NCBI RefSeq assembly: GCF_020740795.1
Contig: NC_067291.1
Coordinates: 12,838,780 to 12,902,779 of the forward strand
Origin: Apus apus
Taxonomy: Eukaryota; Chordata; Aves; Apodiformes; Apodidae
Length of the DNA stretch: 64,000 nucleotides
Direction: 5' to 3'
In this document: piece by piece, positions 22,400 to 36,700 of the stretch
Layout: each line of letters begins with the position of its first letter
Numbering within the stretch: position 1 is the first letter of the stretch
Position numbers and translations under genes: made by a program
The notes under the pieces: model-generated
Database searches by the model: none
Told to the model about the DNA's origin: nothing
Seen by the model: only the letters and a program-made list of their open reading frames with translations

Positions 22400-22960
22400 T
22401 CACGGGATAAGGCCGCTTGCACAGGCTCGGGGCTCCCTCAGCAGAGACAGCTCCAGCTCAGGCCCGGCGCCCCCCGCGCCTGCGGGCACCGGGAGAAGGA
22501 GCAACGCCTGGAGGGCAGCGCCCGGCCCCTGGAAAGGGAAGGGGAGCGCCCGGCCCCTGGAAAGGGAAGGGGAGCGCCCGGCCCGGCCCCTGGAAAGGGA
22601 AGGGGAGCGCCCGGCCCGGCCCCTGCAGCGCCGCGGGCGGCCGGGAGGCGGCGCCCTTGCACAGGCGCTGCCCGCCCCGGCTCCCTGCTCCCCGGGCAGA
22701 CCTGCCCGCACACCCTGGAAGCAGGGGACGGGCGTCATTAACATTGCCAATAATTAAAAAATAAGGTGTTTTTTTTTCCTTTCACAGCTGCATTTCCAGC
22801 GGCAACTCCCAGCTCCGAGCCGCGGAGCACAACAGGCTCTGGTGGGAGCTGGAAGCGCTGGCACCCCAAGGAGCAGCCCGCGGCTGGTGCCGGCGTTAGA
22901 GCCCTGGCCCGGCAGCCCCACCGGGCCGGGCACCGCGTTACCACAACGCAGCTTTTAGTG
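22400..22960. promoter_or_regulatory. Orphan CpG-rich island
   Basis: A sharply bounded GC/CpG-rich block between the relic and ABHD17C. It includes a minisatellite and has no recognised exon. The long overlapping frames on both strands come from the repeat and base composition. It may be a promoter or enhancer of an unseen transcript, or only a GC-rich repeat. Confidence 0.45.
22518..22625. repeat. GC-rich minisatellite, 28-bp unit
   Basis: Units of GCGCCCGGCCCCTGGAAAGG plus GAAGGGGA occupy 22518-22545 and 22546-22573. A third copy at 22574-22606 carries a 5-bp GGCCC insertion, and a partial fourth at 22607-22625 carries the same insertion. The copies are otherwise identical, so the array is young. 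Confidence 0.9.
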
Positions 22961-23870
22961 CTTGTATTGACTCCCACAGACCGTCTCCTTACAAAGGCCC
23001 ATCTGTGGTGACTGCCCTCTGCACACTCCTTTGTCTGGCATCAGCTCTTCTGCCGGCAGCACCTGCCTCCTGCCCTCCTCACCAGACCTGCCGGGGGCTG
23101 AGCCACCCGAGCCCTGGCTCCAGCTCCGACAACACTGACCAGGGAGTGACAGACCCTGGCACAACACAGGGCCACCATATTCTGGATTGCACCCAGTGAT
23201 GTCCACCCTTCACTGGCACCACTCAGCCTTGCATGACAGAGCCCAGCCCTCACCAGGAAGCACGTGAGATACCAAAGCCACATTCCTCCTTATATACCTA
23301 CCACTTTGTTCCGCTTTGGGCTTTGATGTTATCTTCCTTGGTTGAAGCATTTGCTTCTCGAGCAGAGAGAAGGCCTTGGACTGCTGAGCTTCAGACAACA
23401 CTCCCATATTCCCAAGGAGCAGAAGCACCCTGCTTAGCAAGAATGGCTTCATGTTGTGCTGGGCCACCTTGAGAGGACTGGTATGAATTTTGGGCAGGTT
23501 GACTTCTTGATCACAGTTATAAAGCCGAAAGAGATCCCAGGCCAAGCTAGGTCCAAAGGTACCTATTAAAATACATCTAGAAAGTTTAAGGAGCATGTCA
23601 CAGGACAACTGCTTTTCATGTGGTTTCTGGCCCAGGTTTTGACTTAGTAAACTTCTTCCCTGGTGACTCAGGAGAGAGCTGCTCCTGAACAGGCTGGAGG
23701 GTTTGTACTAGCCCTCAGTCCCAGGAAGGGTTTTCTTACTGTGCAACAGGCCTTCATAATCCATGTCCCACAAAGAACTGTTGGGATTCAGGCTAAGTTC
23801 TGAAATAATCATAAATACAGTAAAACCTCTTAAATATAAACAGCAAAAGTTACCAGTGGGCTTGTTTCCT

Positions 23871-23905
23871 TATATATATATATATATACATACACACACA
23901 CACAC
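23871..23905. repeat. (TA)n(CA)n microsatellite
   Basis: A TA run at 23871-23888 is followed by CA repeats to 23905. Confidence 0.95.
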
Positions 23906-25749
23906 TTATCAGTGTTCTGCTGTAGCCCTGGATACAGTGCAGACTGCTACACTGCTTTGATAAACTTACTGAATGATCCCTGTACAGGTTTTTAGGTACT
24001 AGAATGTAATAATGATTATTTGTAATTGTTTAGTTTGAACTAATGTTTTCTGTAATGCTCAGGAAAGCTATTTTTGTTATTCATATATACACTCCACAGT
24101 ACAGAGATTCCTAATAAAAATCCCAAATCACCAAAATGTATGCACTATTCCATATACATTTTCTGAAAAACATTAAGAAAAAGAATTATTCCTATTAAAA
24201 ACTATAAAAGTCTTTTTCACACATGACTAAGAAAGGAAACTTCTACCCTCTTGCTGGTCTCTTTACACGCTGGGTCCAGCCCCAGGACCTGACAGGTTTC
24301 CAGTAGATATAGGTTGGGCTTAAATGTTTTAGTTTCTAGATGATCTCTCTGGTCTCCACCTGCTGATTAAAGCCATTAGCCTGGTGTACCAGGATCAAAT
24401 TGTGGTTTCTCAAAGGCCACATTAGCTTCATCCTAAGGATAATAACACACCAATATGGGAGAATCCAGACTCTTCTAGAGTTAAAGTTTGCTTCTGAGGC
24501 AGTGCCCCTACTCAGCTCTCCTTCATTGAGCCTGAATTACACCCCAAGAATTGACCAGTGAAACAAATAAAAGCAGCATAAGCAGGCTGGAACTTCACAA
24601 TAAGTGGGGCTGCAAACAGAAGAAAGCTCTCATCATTAAAAAAACTTAATTGCATCTGGTCTAGAGTCTTGAAATAGTTAATGTTTTAACATATCAGCAC
24701 ACTGCTAAAGGCTGGAGCTCACAGCCCTAGGAGCCCTGGAATGTGCCTGCAGCCTCCCCTTTCACTTCTAAGCAGAGGACAGGATTTTAAAGAATGTTCT
24801 TCTATTTCCTAGAGGTGGATCCTAGTCCAGCACGTTTCAGAAGCTTCAGGTACTTTTTCATTTGATTTCAAGATTAAGGTTATCAGCTTCAAGTAGCCAT
24901 GACCTATGGCTTGCATATTGTCATTGTATTCATGAAGTATTCTACCATTATGTTGGAATTTTACATAGCAAAATGCACATTTTATAGCTGTAATTCATCC
25001 CTGAAATACAACCCTGTATTACTTGGGAACTGCAAAATATAACTGCTAGAACTAGATTACAGTGGATAACTCAAGAATATGCCATAACATTTTGCATCTT
25101 TACTGCATCTTTCATTCAGAGCAATCAATACCCATTGAAAGAAGCCTATTCACAAGACCTGAGAGATCAACGAGCTCTTCCACTAGTTCGTGATGGGCTC
25201 TCACAAGTGTGAGATGTCCAGGAAGAACAAGCAGAGAGGAAGGAGGATGCAGCTCAAGGAGGACCCCAGGAACAAGAGGTCCATATTACCCCCTCTTCCA
25301 GCTCGGATGTGTTGTGGGGTCGATGGTCCAGGCAGAGAAGAACTGGGCACCCTGCTGTCATCTGACTGGGTTTTGGGGCAGACCCAAAACGACCCTAAGT
25401 GCACATAGTAGCACTGCTGCAGCTGAGTGACTGGAAATGTTTGCAATGTTAAATCTTTAAGTAGGTCTGCACATTTCTTGACTTTTGTTTTCCTTTGTTT
25501 TGCTTTTTAATAAACTGCTGGTGTAAAACATTCTTTAGAATAACCTAAAACAGTGTCTTGTCTTCAAAAGGCAGCCCTTAAACTAAAAAAACAACACCAA
25601 AAAACAAAAGCCTGAGGAACTAATAGAGAAAATAAACGGAGGGCCCATCGCCTGCAGCCCCTCCAAAGCCACAGCCAGGCCGTGCCACCTGTCTGTGTCC
25701 TCAAGTCACACGGGAAACCAGAGGCGTGTTTCCCTCCCGTTTGCTCATC

Positions 25750-26310
25750 AGGCAACAGGGAGGGTTAAGCCCCCCAGCCCCGCTCCTCCTCTGCCGGGAC
25801 AGCCGCACCGGGGCTGCGGCATCACCCTCCCTCCCCTCCAGCAGGGCCCCCCGCGCCGGGACCGGGTCACCTCTGGACACTCCTCCCCTGCCTCCCGGGC
25901 AGCGGCAGCAGCCGGGAGGGCACCTGCAACACAGAGGCGGGGGGCGGCCCCGCAGAGCTCCCCGTGCCCCCCGGCTCCCACCCCTGCGGCAACTCCTGAC
26001 CTGGCAGCATCGCTCCCTGGGCCCGGCTGCCCGGGATGTGCCCCCGCTGGACACAAGGAATGGTTATGCGGAGGCCGCCAGCCCGCACTTACCGGGGAGC
26101 GGAGATGCCGGGGGCTGTAGCGGAGCGAACAGACCGGAGCAGGGCGAGCAGCGCATCTCGGGGCTCAGCAGCCCCGGGTACAGCGACAAGCACAGGGCAC
26201 GGGGGAGCCCAGACCTACCGGCACCCAGAGCTGTCCTCCCGAAAGGCAGGCGCTGCTCCCAGCCCGCCTCGGCGCTGGGGGGTAAGGAAACCCAGGGCAA
26301 AGCGGGGCTA
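25750..26310. promoter_or_regulatory. Orphan CpG-rich island with minus-strand splice donor
   Basis: GC/CpG-rich block about 3 kb downstream of the ABHD17C poly(A) site. On the minus strand a consensus donor CCG/GTAAGT ends a possible exon at 26093. A plus-strand GGTAAGG also lies near 26281. It could be an upstream promoter of the CEMIP2-type relic or of a long non-coding RNA. No coding homology is seen. Confidence 0.45.
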
Positions 26311-26370
26311 CCTTTACAGAAGCCAGGAGACAACTTAATGCTGAAGGTGTAGGGGTTGTCTTGGTTTTTC

Positions 26371-26417
26371 TTGTTGCTGTTGTTGTTGCGTTTCTTTCTT
26401 TCTTTCTTTTTTTTTTT
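26371..26417. repeat. Simple repeats (TTG)n, (TTTC)n and poly-T
   Basis: Imperfect GTT repeats at 26371-26388 are followed by TTTC repeats and a T tract to 26417, at the edge of the CpG island. Confidence 0.9.
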
Positions 26418-26419
26418 GC

Positions 26420-29194
26420 TTCCCCCCTTCCTTTCTGCAAAATTAAGTTTGTTCACCTCAGGAACCCATTTACAAAACCAAACGTTGCCAGAGGCAAAAA
26501 GTGTCACGGGAACGGTGCTGCTCCCTCTCCTGCTGTCAGCATCAGTTCTGTCCTGTCCTTCTCACCGCTGTAACAAAGTGACAGGATCCAAACACTGCAC
26601 AGCTGAGATCCAGGCTCCCCCTTTCAAACCAACACCCACCTGGCCTCAGAATCGCTGCCGGACTTTGACAGCAATGAAGGCTAAGCAGGTAGTCTCTGTG
26701 CTTGACCTCCAAGAACGAGGTGCCCACCACCAAAGAGCCACCCTACCCTTAACAACAGTGCTGGGAGTACAAAACAACTGCACTTGCAACACAAGAAACT
26801 TCAGAGCTAAAATGCCTGAATTCCACAAAGAAGGATAGGGAGAAATAAATCAAATGGACTTAATGAGATGGTTAATTTACAGTCATGAGAATGGACCTAC
26901 GGAAGAAAACATTTTCCAAATGAGAACAAATCAAGGTTTACTGCTGAACAAATAACCAGAGGAATAAAGTGCATTGCTTTTCTACTTCTATGTTTAGCAT
27001 CATTTAGAAAAAGCAAATACAGTGCAGGGTTTACAAAAGATGTGTACAATGCTAAGTGTAAATACAGGTTTGGGTAGAGAGAAAGTGAAGGGTCAGCACC
27101 CAGAGCAGAGTTGCCACAAGTGACAGGAGTAACATCCAAAAACAGGGAAGAAGAATGTAGCAGAAGCAACAAGGAGAACAGGTCCCCACACAAACACAAG
27201 TTAAATCTGTAACAGTTACAAAATTTCAATCACACTCTTTAGAAAACAGTATCTTTAAAGACATAACAAATATTTTCCTCTGGCTTTTTCTAAAATGCAA
27301 ACATCAACCACTGAGAGAGAGAAACAGACGTGGCTCCCCTTACCTTCCTGAAAAAAAAAGCTGTTGCACCATACAAGGCTGCACTGCATGAACAAAGATG
27401 GTGAGCTACACAGGAAAACTGGACAGAGCATCCACAGAAAGAAAAAAATGTTAGTGATCATTTACATCCTTGGAAGACCCATCACATAATTTATCCAGAC
27501 ACAGGCAGCTGTTTTTGCAGTGACACCTTGGTAGCTCTAAAATATGCATAACAAGTTCTTGTGCAGGCCTGCAATATACATTTAAATTGGAGAATGTTAA
27601 CAGTTTGCTGGAACAGAATGTTTTTTAGCCCAACCAAACTTCCTCTTTCGTAACCTCATATTATCTCCTTTTCCATAATTAAAAAAAAAATAATCTAGTC
27701 TAACCCTTTTTCTTTAAAGAAATGGAGACCTGAAATGCTGCCTTGTAAGCAGTTTCATGAACTGCCCAGGTTTTTTTTAACTAGTAATTCCAATGTTGGC
27801 CAGCAGTAGTCTTGAAATGCCTGAAACAGTGATGCTTTGATGCAAGTTTATAACATAAAGAAGCTCACTGCTACTCTTAAAGGAGATGTGAGAAAATTAT
27901 AAAAAAAATTAGAATTCAGTTAAATCTACTGGATGGTAATAGGGCTACACGGAAAATTATTTAAGGGACCAAACAGGTAAACAAATTATTAAGAAACAGG
28001 GAAGAAGAGCCATAGCAGTGGATCACTGATAGATCATTAACTAACATTTTAATTAACAACAAAACATTTGTGTGAAACATAGATGAAATTTGCAAAGCAA
28101 AAAAACACAAGGTAGAAGCCAGCAGAACACCAAGGCATCTCTGGAAATCAGTTAGGTAGGAATTAGGACAAATAAAAGATAGTACAGATGGAAATTGATG
28201 TTCAGCCAGAATACTGTGAGCTTGGGCTGCATGTGCAGAGACCATAGGACATAAATGACAATGTTACTTCAGATCTGGGGTTCTCATTGACAGAAAAAGC
28301 AAAGTCACAAAATTCTGCAGGAGTTAAACTAGTAATTAAAAACATATATAGGGAAAAGGACAGAAGTACCAGTTTGTTGAAGTAAAAGGGTAGCTTCAAG
28401 GAGCCATGAGGAAAAGAAATGTTGTAGGCTGAAGTTCCAGAGCAACACAAAGTACAATGGGGGTTACAAAAAACATTGTCTAATTAAGTAAAAATTCCCC
28501 AAGTCACTCCATGGAGACTTACACTTTCAAAGGTTCTCCTGAATACCATGGACATCAGCTTTGCTTCCACAGGGCTATAGTCTCAGAAAGAACACATGCA
28601 GAAATAGAAGAAAATCCACTGCAGATTTATGAAGGTGTAAAATAAAGAGACATGTATCTGAACAATTATTTAATATACAAGAGTGAAGCAGCAAGCTTGA
28701 GGTGGCAGGCAAAACCTGCCAATTCTGGCTGGAATAGTCACCAAGAGAACTACTGCCCAGATCCAAATTCTAAGGATTCAGACAACGTGGAGCAGGATGG
28801 GTGTCCTCATTTCCCCCCACTGGAAGTGAAAATACCAGTTTTTCTCCTTCTACAGTAGTAGGGCCAAGTGAATAATCAAAAACAATAGACATACTTACAG
28901 TACGGAAAATTAACTGCAGGCCTGTTGTAAGGACTCGGGACAACTATGTTCAAACATTTCTTCTAGGCAATGAACCATGATTTTTTGTTATTGAAAACCA
29001 GCTGAACACCACTAAAAAGTAATCTCTTCAATTTGATTTACATACCAAGCTTCCTGGAAATGTGGCTTTGTACTTCAGGAGATTTTTTTTTCCTTGAAAG
29101 GAAGGAATTCGATGAAATGCAAGTTACTTTATCCAGTAATCTGTACTTTCTATTTTCCTTGTGTGAATGAAAATAAGATTCAAAACTTCAGCAA
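26420..29194. other. Intergenic, nothing recognised
   Basis: AT-rich DNA between the orphan island and the ABHD17C 3' end. It has no exon homology, RNA gene or mobile element that I can support. It may contain extended 3' UTR if a more distal poly(A) site is used. Confidence 0.55.
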
Positions 29195-30484
29195 GCTCTA
29201 ATCCATGCATCCTTTATTCCATTACAATCACTGTGCTGCATTCTAGCAACAGGACACAAACTGCAATCAATCGCGATCGATTTATACAACAATCTGAGGC
29301 TTACAGTACATTTAAGGCCTTTAAATTTGGAAAAATTAGACCTATGCTAGTAGTGTAACAATTTGTAAGTGTCTTGCATTTCTGATGCATCATCTGTGCG
29401 ATTCCAGTGTCAAATAATCAAATTACTTCTAAACTAAAAAGATCAGCTCAATGAAAATTTAGTTACATAAATTCATCAAAACATAAATGTGTAAATTTTT
29501 TTTGTCCTGGAAACTTTATAAAACTTTAATAGCAAAATAATATAGGGATAAAAACATATTTTAACAAAATGTATTCAATCATATACAAACCAGAATTTTG
29601 CAGTTTATTGTAACTAGACTTAAATTAAAACTACCAATTAAGAATCTATGCACAATGTAAATTCAAATATGTACAGTACTTTTAAAAAGTCTACAGGAAT
29701 GCTTTACAGAAGGAAATGTCTGTTATGGCTATTATTCAGACCATCTGAATATTAAAATGAGTTTTCTAGTAGTAAATTTACACATTTATTTTTAAAGAAA
29801 AGCAATTTTGTCCCTAATTCCTTTAAGAATATTCCAGTTATGTTTATACAGGTAATGGAGAGGTCGTTACAGAGTTTAGCCCCATATAGTAGTTTGTTTA
29901 TTTTCAGGAAAAAGTATATTTAAATAATTTACTCGGGAAGATCAGTAAGTTAACAAAAGAACACTAGAAGGGAGGAGGGGGAACTTCATCACAATAACTT
30001 TCCAGTTACAATACCACAGCTAGAAACTTTACAGAGAAGGTACTCCCTTAGATTGAACCCATGACCGATTGTTCAGAACAAGCTGTAGCTCCTACCAGTT
30101 GTGTTCTCCACAGTGAGAACACTGGGAAAAAAAGTCTTTGTAGGACAGAATTATAAACGATCTGAAGTGAGACAGAGAAAACTGATCTTCGATTAATACA
30201 GCACTAGGTAAAAAGTGTCCCCATAAGCAGCCAGTATTCCCACTTCCTTCAGGGCAACAAAGCTAAAAATTGTTGGAATTACAGTAGTTGACCATATCTG
30301 TGTGCATTAGTAGAATCATTTCCAGATATAAAAGACAAATTTCATCAGATGTTTGATTTGAACACCCTAAAGACAGGGCATTACTTCATAGTATAAAGCT
30401 ATTACAGCTATCCAGTTAAAGCATGTGCAAAACCAGGTAATTTCTTCCGTTCACAGTAACTGAGGTAAAATCAGGTAGGCTTCT
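29195..30484 (-). other. ABHD17C: ABHD17C 3' UTR (probable extent)
   Basis: An AT-rich stretch continues downstream of the stop codon with no further exon homology, and the most distal good AATAAA is at 29213-29218. A Pumilio-type TGTACATA lies on the transcript strand at 29675-29668. Other AATAAA copies near 29.79 and 29.90 kb could give shorter 3' ends. The extent is inferred from the signal, not from transcripts. Confidence 0.55.
29213..29218 (-). terminator. Poly(A) signal AATAAA, likely ABHD17C distal 3' end
   Basis: The plus strand reads TTTATT, which is AATAAA on the minus transcript, about 1.27 kb past the stop codon. Cleavage would be expected near 29190-29200. Alternative upstream signals exist, so the main site is uncertain. 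Confidence 0.5.
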
Positions 30485-30704
30485 TCAGGAGTTGGGAAGT
30501 TCATGAGATATGAACTGTTTTAGTCTCTCTAAGTACTGTGCATAAAGCTCTATGTCATTATGCCCAGCCCCTTCCACCCAGAGGGGCTCTACTGCTCGTG
30601 GACATCGCTCGTACATGGCCAGGCCGTGGGAGAAATCAATTACCTCGTCTTCGGTACCATGGATCACCAACACAGGAGAAGTTACTTTAGATATCTTGTC
30701 AATG
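30485..30704 (-). CDS. ABHD17C: ABHD17C exon 3 (terminal coding exon)
   Basis: The acceptor is CCCCTAG and the exon opens with the base completing S238. It encodes [20 protein letters not shown] through the C-terminus SHELPNS and stops at TGA (30487-30485). It contains D257 and H286 of the catalytic triad. The 3' UTR follows directly. Confidence 0.97.
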
Positions 30705-33700
30705 CTAGGGGATGGAAAAGAAAAACATAGCTCAGTTTGGGGCTTTGACTTCCATACCATTAAAGAACGCAAGCTTAACTATTGATACAGGATCCAGTTA
30801 CCACTGCACATTTTCAAACGGCTGCAAGATGCTGGAATTATGCCCAGGTGGTACAGAACCAGGCTCACTGCCAAGATGCACGAGCAAACAGAGCCTGCAC
30901 TGCCATCACCATCATTCCACCACTTCTGACAACAAGATGCTCGAATGGGCAGCATGCAAATAAAGTTTGGCACCAAAAACCCCATCCCAAAACAGTCAGT
31001 AAAAAACACTGAGAGGCAAGTAAGATTCCATGGGACCTGCTGCCAGTGTCGACTCTTTGCATCACACATTACCACCTTCCAGTATAACAGATTAGGAACT
31101 AATTAACTACATTCCAGTCATAAGACTCATAAAAAAGAAAAAAAGCCTTAGCTGCTGAGGTTTGAACACGTCTTTAAACCCCCAAATTAAAGCAGATTCA
31201 GCTGAAGAAAAACAAGCTGTTCTTTGTACCGATTGTCCATGCCCAAATGGCAAGAAAGAAAACTGGGAGACCGTTACACAAGGATATTTAACCACAAGCC
31301 AGAAGAAATACACAGGATTTTACATCACACAACTAACTTCTTCTGCAAAGTGGCCTTACATTTTTTTCCTTCTGTTCCAGCTATGCTTAGGAGAGCAATA
31401 CAGCTGGTGACCACCTCTCACAGGAAAAGGAGTTCAGAGGGAAGGGAAGAGCGACAAAGGCACCTCCACACCTACGAGTCCAGGCCAGAAAACCCAGCCG
31501 TGAAGCACAGTGGTAGCACATGAACTTCCAAGTGGTGAAGAGCAGCTTTCTCTGACTGCCTTCATGCAGGCACCTGCCTTTATTTCCAGACTGCCATTTC
31601 CTGTTGGTAGGTACCAATAATTCCAAATCAGTGTATAGGCACCAAGTGCTCATGAACTCTCAGCTTCCTACCAGTTCCACTTAGATCAACAAATGGAGGA
31701 ATTGGCTCTGGACAATATGCAGAGTATGGGATGAAATGGGTGGAAAAATGAGTATCAGTAATATTCAACATGACAGGACAAGTCTACTTCTTTATGCTAT
31801 CTAATAAAAGGTCTTTGGATTTTCCTGCTCCTGAAGAACATGTAAGCACGCAATTTTTATTAAGACTAGAGATCTTACAAAGTGATCAAGGCTGCTTAAA
31901 ATTATTTTAAAATACTGATGCAAACACACACTGACTTTAAGACAGGTTTAAAGAAGCTTTATGAAAATATAAAGTTAATTAAAAATTGCAATGTAGACTG
32001 AAGCACTAAACCTCATGCATATAAATCTCAGCATTTAGTATTCTAGAGAACCATCATTGGTATTCCAGTAAACAACTGAGTGTAAACACATTTCTGTCTC
32101 TGTCTCAATACTTCCCCCCCAAAAAAATAGGCTTAGTTTCATTTATAGAGGAAAAGTGGTATTGAAATTTAAAATGTAGCCTTTTTCACTTTTCCTGTCT
32201 GGAACTTGAGTTGTGTGCAACTATGCTGAACAGAGAAAAATATCCCAAGAACATGAGAAATCGGAATAATGCTATTTCTTTTAATATTTTTCATCCCCAA
32301 ATTCAGTACCATAGGCAGAGGCAAATGCTTTAAAAATGACATGCTATATAAACTGAAGTCTTAAGCCCATGAAGGGTTTGTCCCTGAGTTCACAGTGTGA
32401 CAGACATGCCAGCTGCATACAGCTACAGAGATGTTTATACACCATTTTAGTGGCTAGACACTAAGTTCTCATTTATTGTAGGACACCAGGAAACTCCTTT
32501 CACCTAAGTATCCAGATAATGAAACTATTTTTTTACATATATTCAGACCATTTAGCTAGATAATATTTGTATTTTGCAAAAAATTGGAAAGTGTCCCATT
32601 GCCAACTCAGCAACTCATAAGGCAGCATTTGAACTGCACACTGGGCTTACTTAGTATTCTTAGCCACACCACTCTGCAGCTAGAAAAATCTACAGAGACC
32701 AAATTCTCATGGAGTCCCAACATAAAATGCAGATAATAGCAATTCACTGGAGGTGCACACAGAACTATGTTGTTTCCCACTGTGAAGACAGACAGTTGAG
32801 CTGCACACATTCAAAAGAGCACACTGCTGTTTATTTTCACTGCTTACAGTGGGAGTGAAGTCAGAGTGACAGCAATGAGCAGCTCAGTGGGGTAAGAACA
32901 AAATACTCAAGTACATCTGTTGTCACTGTTCCCCCTCCCACTTTTTCTTTTTTAAACTATTTGATTTGGCTGATACCAGCTAATCACTGTTACTTCTGTA
33001 ATCAGAGCTATTTTTAAGGCTTTGTTTTTTTCTCTCTCACAGAAGCATTTGTAAATAGTGGATTTCGGGTTTAAGCATGATGAATGAGTTGGAGCACAAG
33101 TGTTTTAAATTCTGACTGCACCTTCAACAATTTAATTACTTATTTAAATAATAACCCACTTGGAAGAATTCTAAACATGGGGACCGGATATAGATACCGG
33201 GAGAGCCACTGTTACTTGGTCACTATTACTTTTAGCTCTTTTGGCATACAGATTTGCATCTTCAGCCTCCCCCACCTTCTAATCTTAATCTGTTGTGAAC
33301 AGAATAAAGCAAACATAAATGCTATGAATATCCCCTACTCAGCTTACTGCAAACAAGTCCTTTTGAAGCACAGTCAAGCTTTGCCCAAGACTTTCGTGAG
33401 TCTCTTCTTTGTCTTCTCCCTTCCACAGACCACTTTGCTTTTTATCTGTGCCTCCTCTCACCACCCCCAGGTCTATATACACTGCTATAAAGAGGCTGGA
33501 TTCTCCTCTCCTGTTCTCCCATAATTTAAACTGGGTCAAATGACAAGTTTTAAAAGATTCCTAGAATATCTGCTATTCCCAGGACCTCTGCTACTGCCAA
33601 ATATTTGGATACTCTAATTTAGGCCTGTTGTAATTGCCTTTAAAATGAAGCACTAGGCTATAAAGGAAACTGTTCTATCTTGAAACTACCTGTATATGGC

Positions 33701-36700
33701 TTTAAGCATGCAAAATATTCTAGGGGTTCTTAAAACAAGGTGGAAATCTTCCAAAAGAGGGACAGTAATTTACTTTATTTTGGTCACAGACACCAGGATC
33801 TTACATCTCCATCATGGAGGAACAAATACATATTTGCATCTTTGGCGATACATGGACAGCGACCAAAGATGCAGAAGTGTTCTTACTTACAATGACCAAA
33901 GACAAAGAAACACTAATTGCAGTCCCTCAAGGTTACACATGAAATGCAGAAGCAGGCTGAAAAGCAACCAGCACACTGACCCTCTCTTGTTTTCTTCCTG
34001 TAAAAGCAGCAATTATCTCTGCCTTTTTCTCTGCTGATTTGGTAAAACAATTGCAATATTTTAACAAGCTGCTTGAAAACAGCACATCCATTTCATGATT
34101 TATTACCTTCTAAATCAAAATTGACTGAATTATTAAGAACGTACAACTACTCATTTGTTAGTCATCACCCTGAAAGACTTGGTGCATGTATTATCAGGAG
34201 TTAAGCTACTACTCCAAACGCGACAGCATAAAAATTCTGGTATTAACAGCTCAACACAAAAATACAGGGAAAAATAATTGTAAACACTAAAACTTAATTT
34301 GTTCATTGAGTTATGTCAGGTTGAGACTGACATCAGTCTGCTTTTACATGGTGAATCTCTGCTTGGATTCAGAAGCTGTGCATATCTGACATTTAAAATT
34401 CAGGTGATAATTCAATAAAATTCCTCGGAAAATTACACAACATAAGGAGAGTCTTGAGCATATGTAATAACCCTCTTTGCAGTGTTTAGACATACCTTGG
34501 AAAAGCATCAAAGCAATAGGTTTTCCTAGTGTCAGGAAAAGCTACCCGTAATCCAGACATCAAGGGAGAATGAAGGATCACTGCTGCACACTCGTACCGA
34601 GATGCCAGGTCTACTGTAGGGACAGTACCAATACTCTGACCATACAGGATAATGTTCTCAGGACTCACACCATACCTGTAGAGAAAAAAAAAAAACAACA
34701 ACCCTTTAAAACAAAAAAACTCAAAACCACAACACACTTTCTATCAAAACAAGAAAAAAATCTGAACACAACCAAGCAAACAAAAGGAGAGGGGGATAAA
34801 AACCAAAGCATCCCCTCCCCCTGCATTATAGCTGTTCAGAATCTATTGCCAGGAGATACAAATTTTTAAGTCTAAACTTTAAAACAGTCCAGTAAAGTAA
34901 ATAATCACAATATTACACAGACTGAAGAGAACTATCCTCAAAGAAGGAATGTAATTTGTTTGTTTATCTTCACCTTCTTGACAAACACCTCTTATCTCTA
35001 ACTCCACAGCACAGCAAATTATAAATTAGATTTCCCCCCTGTCTAGAGTCACTCTAAGGAATTTCAGTTAGATATTCCGGAAGCTAGCAACCTTTCCATC
35101 ATTAAACAAGATAGTTACTCCTCTGGCCACCTTTATTTACACACAGCTGGAACAAGTTGCCTTGTTAGTGTAGCTAAAGACACCAAAGAGAATAAAAAAT
35201 TGTCAGGATGGTTCTGCTTGTTTTTTTTTGTTTTGTTGGGTTTTGTTTGTTTGTTTTAATTTCTGATCAGCTCTTTTCCAGCTTAAAATGTCAAGCTTAT
35301 TTTTTAACTATAAAGATGCATAATTTCATAAAATTCAAGGTTCATATGGAGTCCTGCATGGCCCCCTGATATTCCCATCTGGTCTAGAAAACTATCCTAG
35401 CTTGTGTACTTTTTCACAGCTGCAAAAAAGTTGAGAATTATACTAATTCAGGTTTTACAGAAAGTATGCAAAACACAAAGGAATTTGGAGGGGTGCAGGA
35501 GGAGGGGACAGTGGCTAGGAAAAAAGTGGATAATACAAGAGTATTTGGGCACCACAGCTTCTTGGGGAAGCTGCAACCAAAGCTGCTACTCAATTATATT
35601 TACCCAGAAGATTTCTATGTGTAACTCTACCACCTACTGCTAACCATATAAAGAATAATTGAGTGCAGAAGAGAATAAATTTCTGAAGAATGTGTCTTTT
35701 TGCCAGTCTACACTGTCTACAGTCCTGCTGTCAATGCTATGACAATAAAATAAAACCCTACAGTTTAGGCTATACACAATGTACACCTAGAAGGTTTCAA
35801 CCTCCTTGCAAAGCTGATAGTAAGGTGTACAGCCCGTCTGGAGAGTTCTTGACTTTCAAACAGCTAACCGATTTGGTAAGTGCAAGAGAAAATTACAGTG
35901 GAAGAAAAATCAATTATTAATTACAACAAAATAATCCAGTGCTAATTATCCAACTACGGGCTGTCAAGATTGCCTGGTTTTATGAAGTAAAACTAGGTTG
36001 GACTGTAGCCTCAGTAAAACTGCAATGTTTTTAATATTTCTATACTGCTCAGCATAAGGGTGCTTTTGGCAGCTACTGTAATATGAATAAGCAACTGTAT
36101 AAAAATATCTCCCTGGAGTAAAATCTTATCCTCTTGGTAACCAAGCAGCAGCTCACGTTGGTGGTCTATCACCACAGCCATGGCCTGATGTTTTTAAAGA
36201 GATGTTGTAAAGCTCTTTTAGGAGCAGTTTTTCTCCCTCACCATTTAAGAGAGTCCAGCACATAGCAGAGCCTTGCTGGTTTTGATAGGAATGTTAACAG
36301 GATCTTGGAGCAAAGTCTTCTCCTCACAGACTTCATTCCAGCTGCTGGATGGGCAGAGCTGGAAGCATGTACCTTTGAAGGCAGCACATGCATCCAACCT
36401 GCTGCTGCATCACATTAAAGACAGGCAGAAACGCACCAGCATCAGGGAATACAAGAAAGCAGGACTGGAACAAGATCCTCAAGTAGGTATGGGATGATAT
36501 TAATGCTGCTAAGTGTCACAATACCATTCAGCACTCCAGTATCAAAAGTCCCCTTTCTAAAAGGTTTACAATTGAAGCAGAACAGAGAAACAGATGTTTG
36601 AATGAGAACAGCAGGATAACATGATAACATAGGGTGGCAAGAGAATTCCTTCAACACATACAATTGCCTTAACACAGCAATTTTCTTCAACACTGAACTG

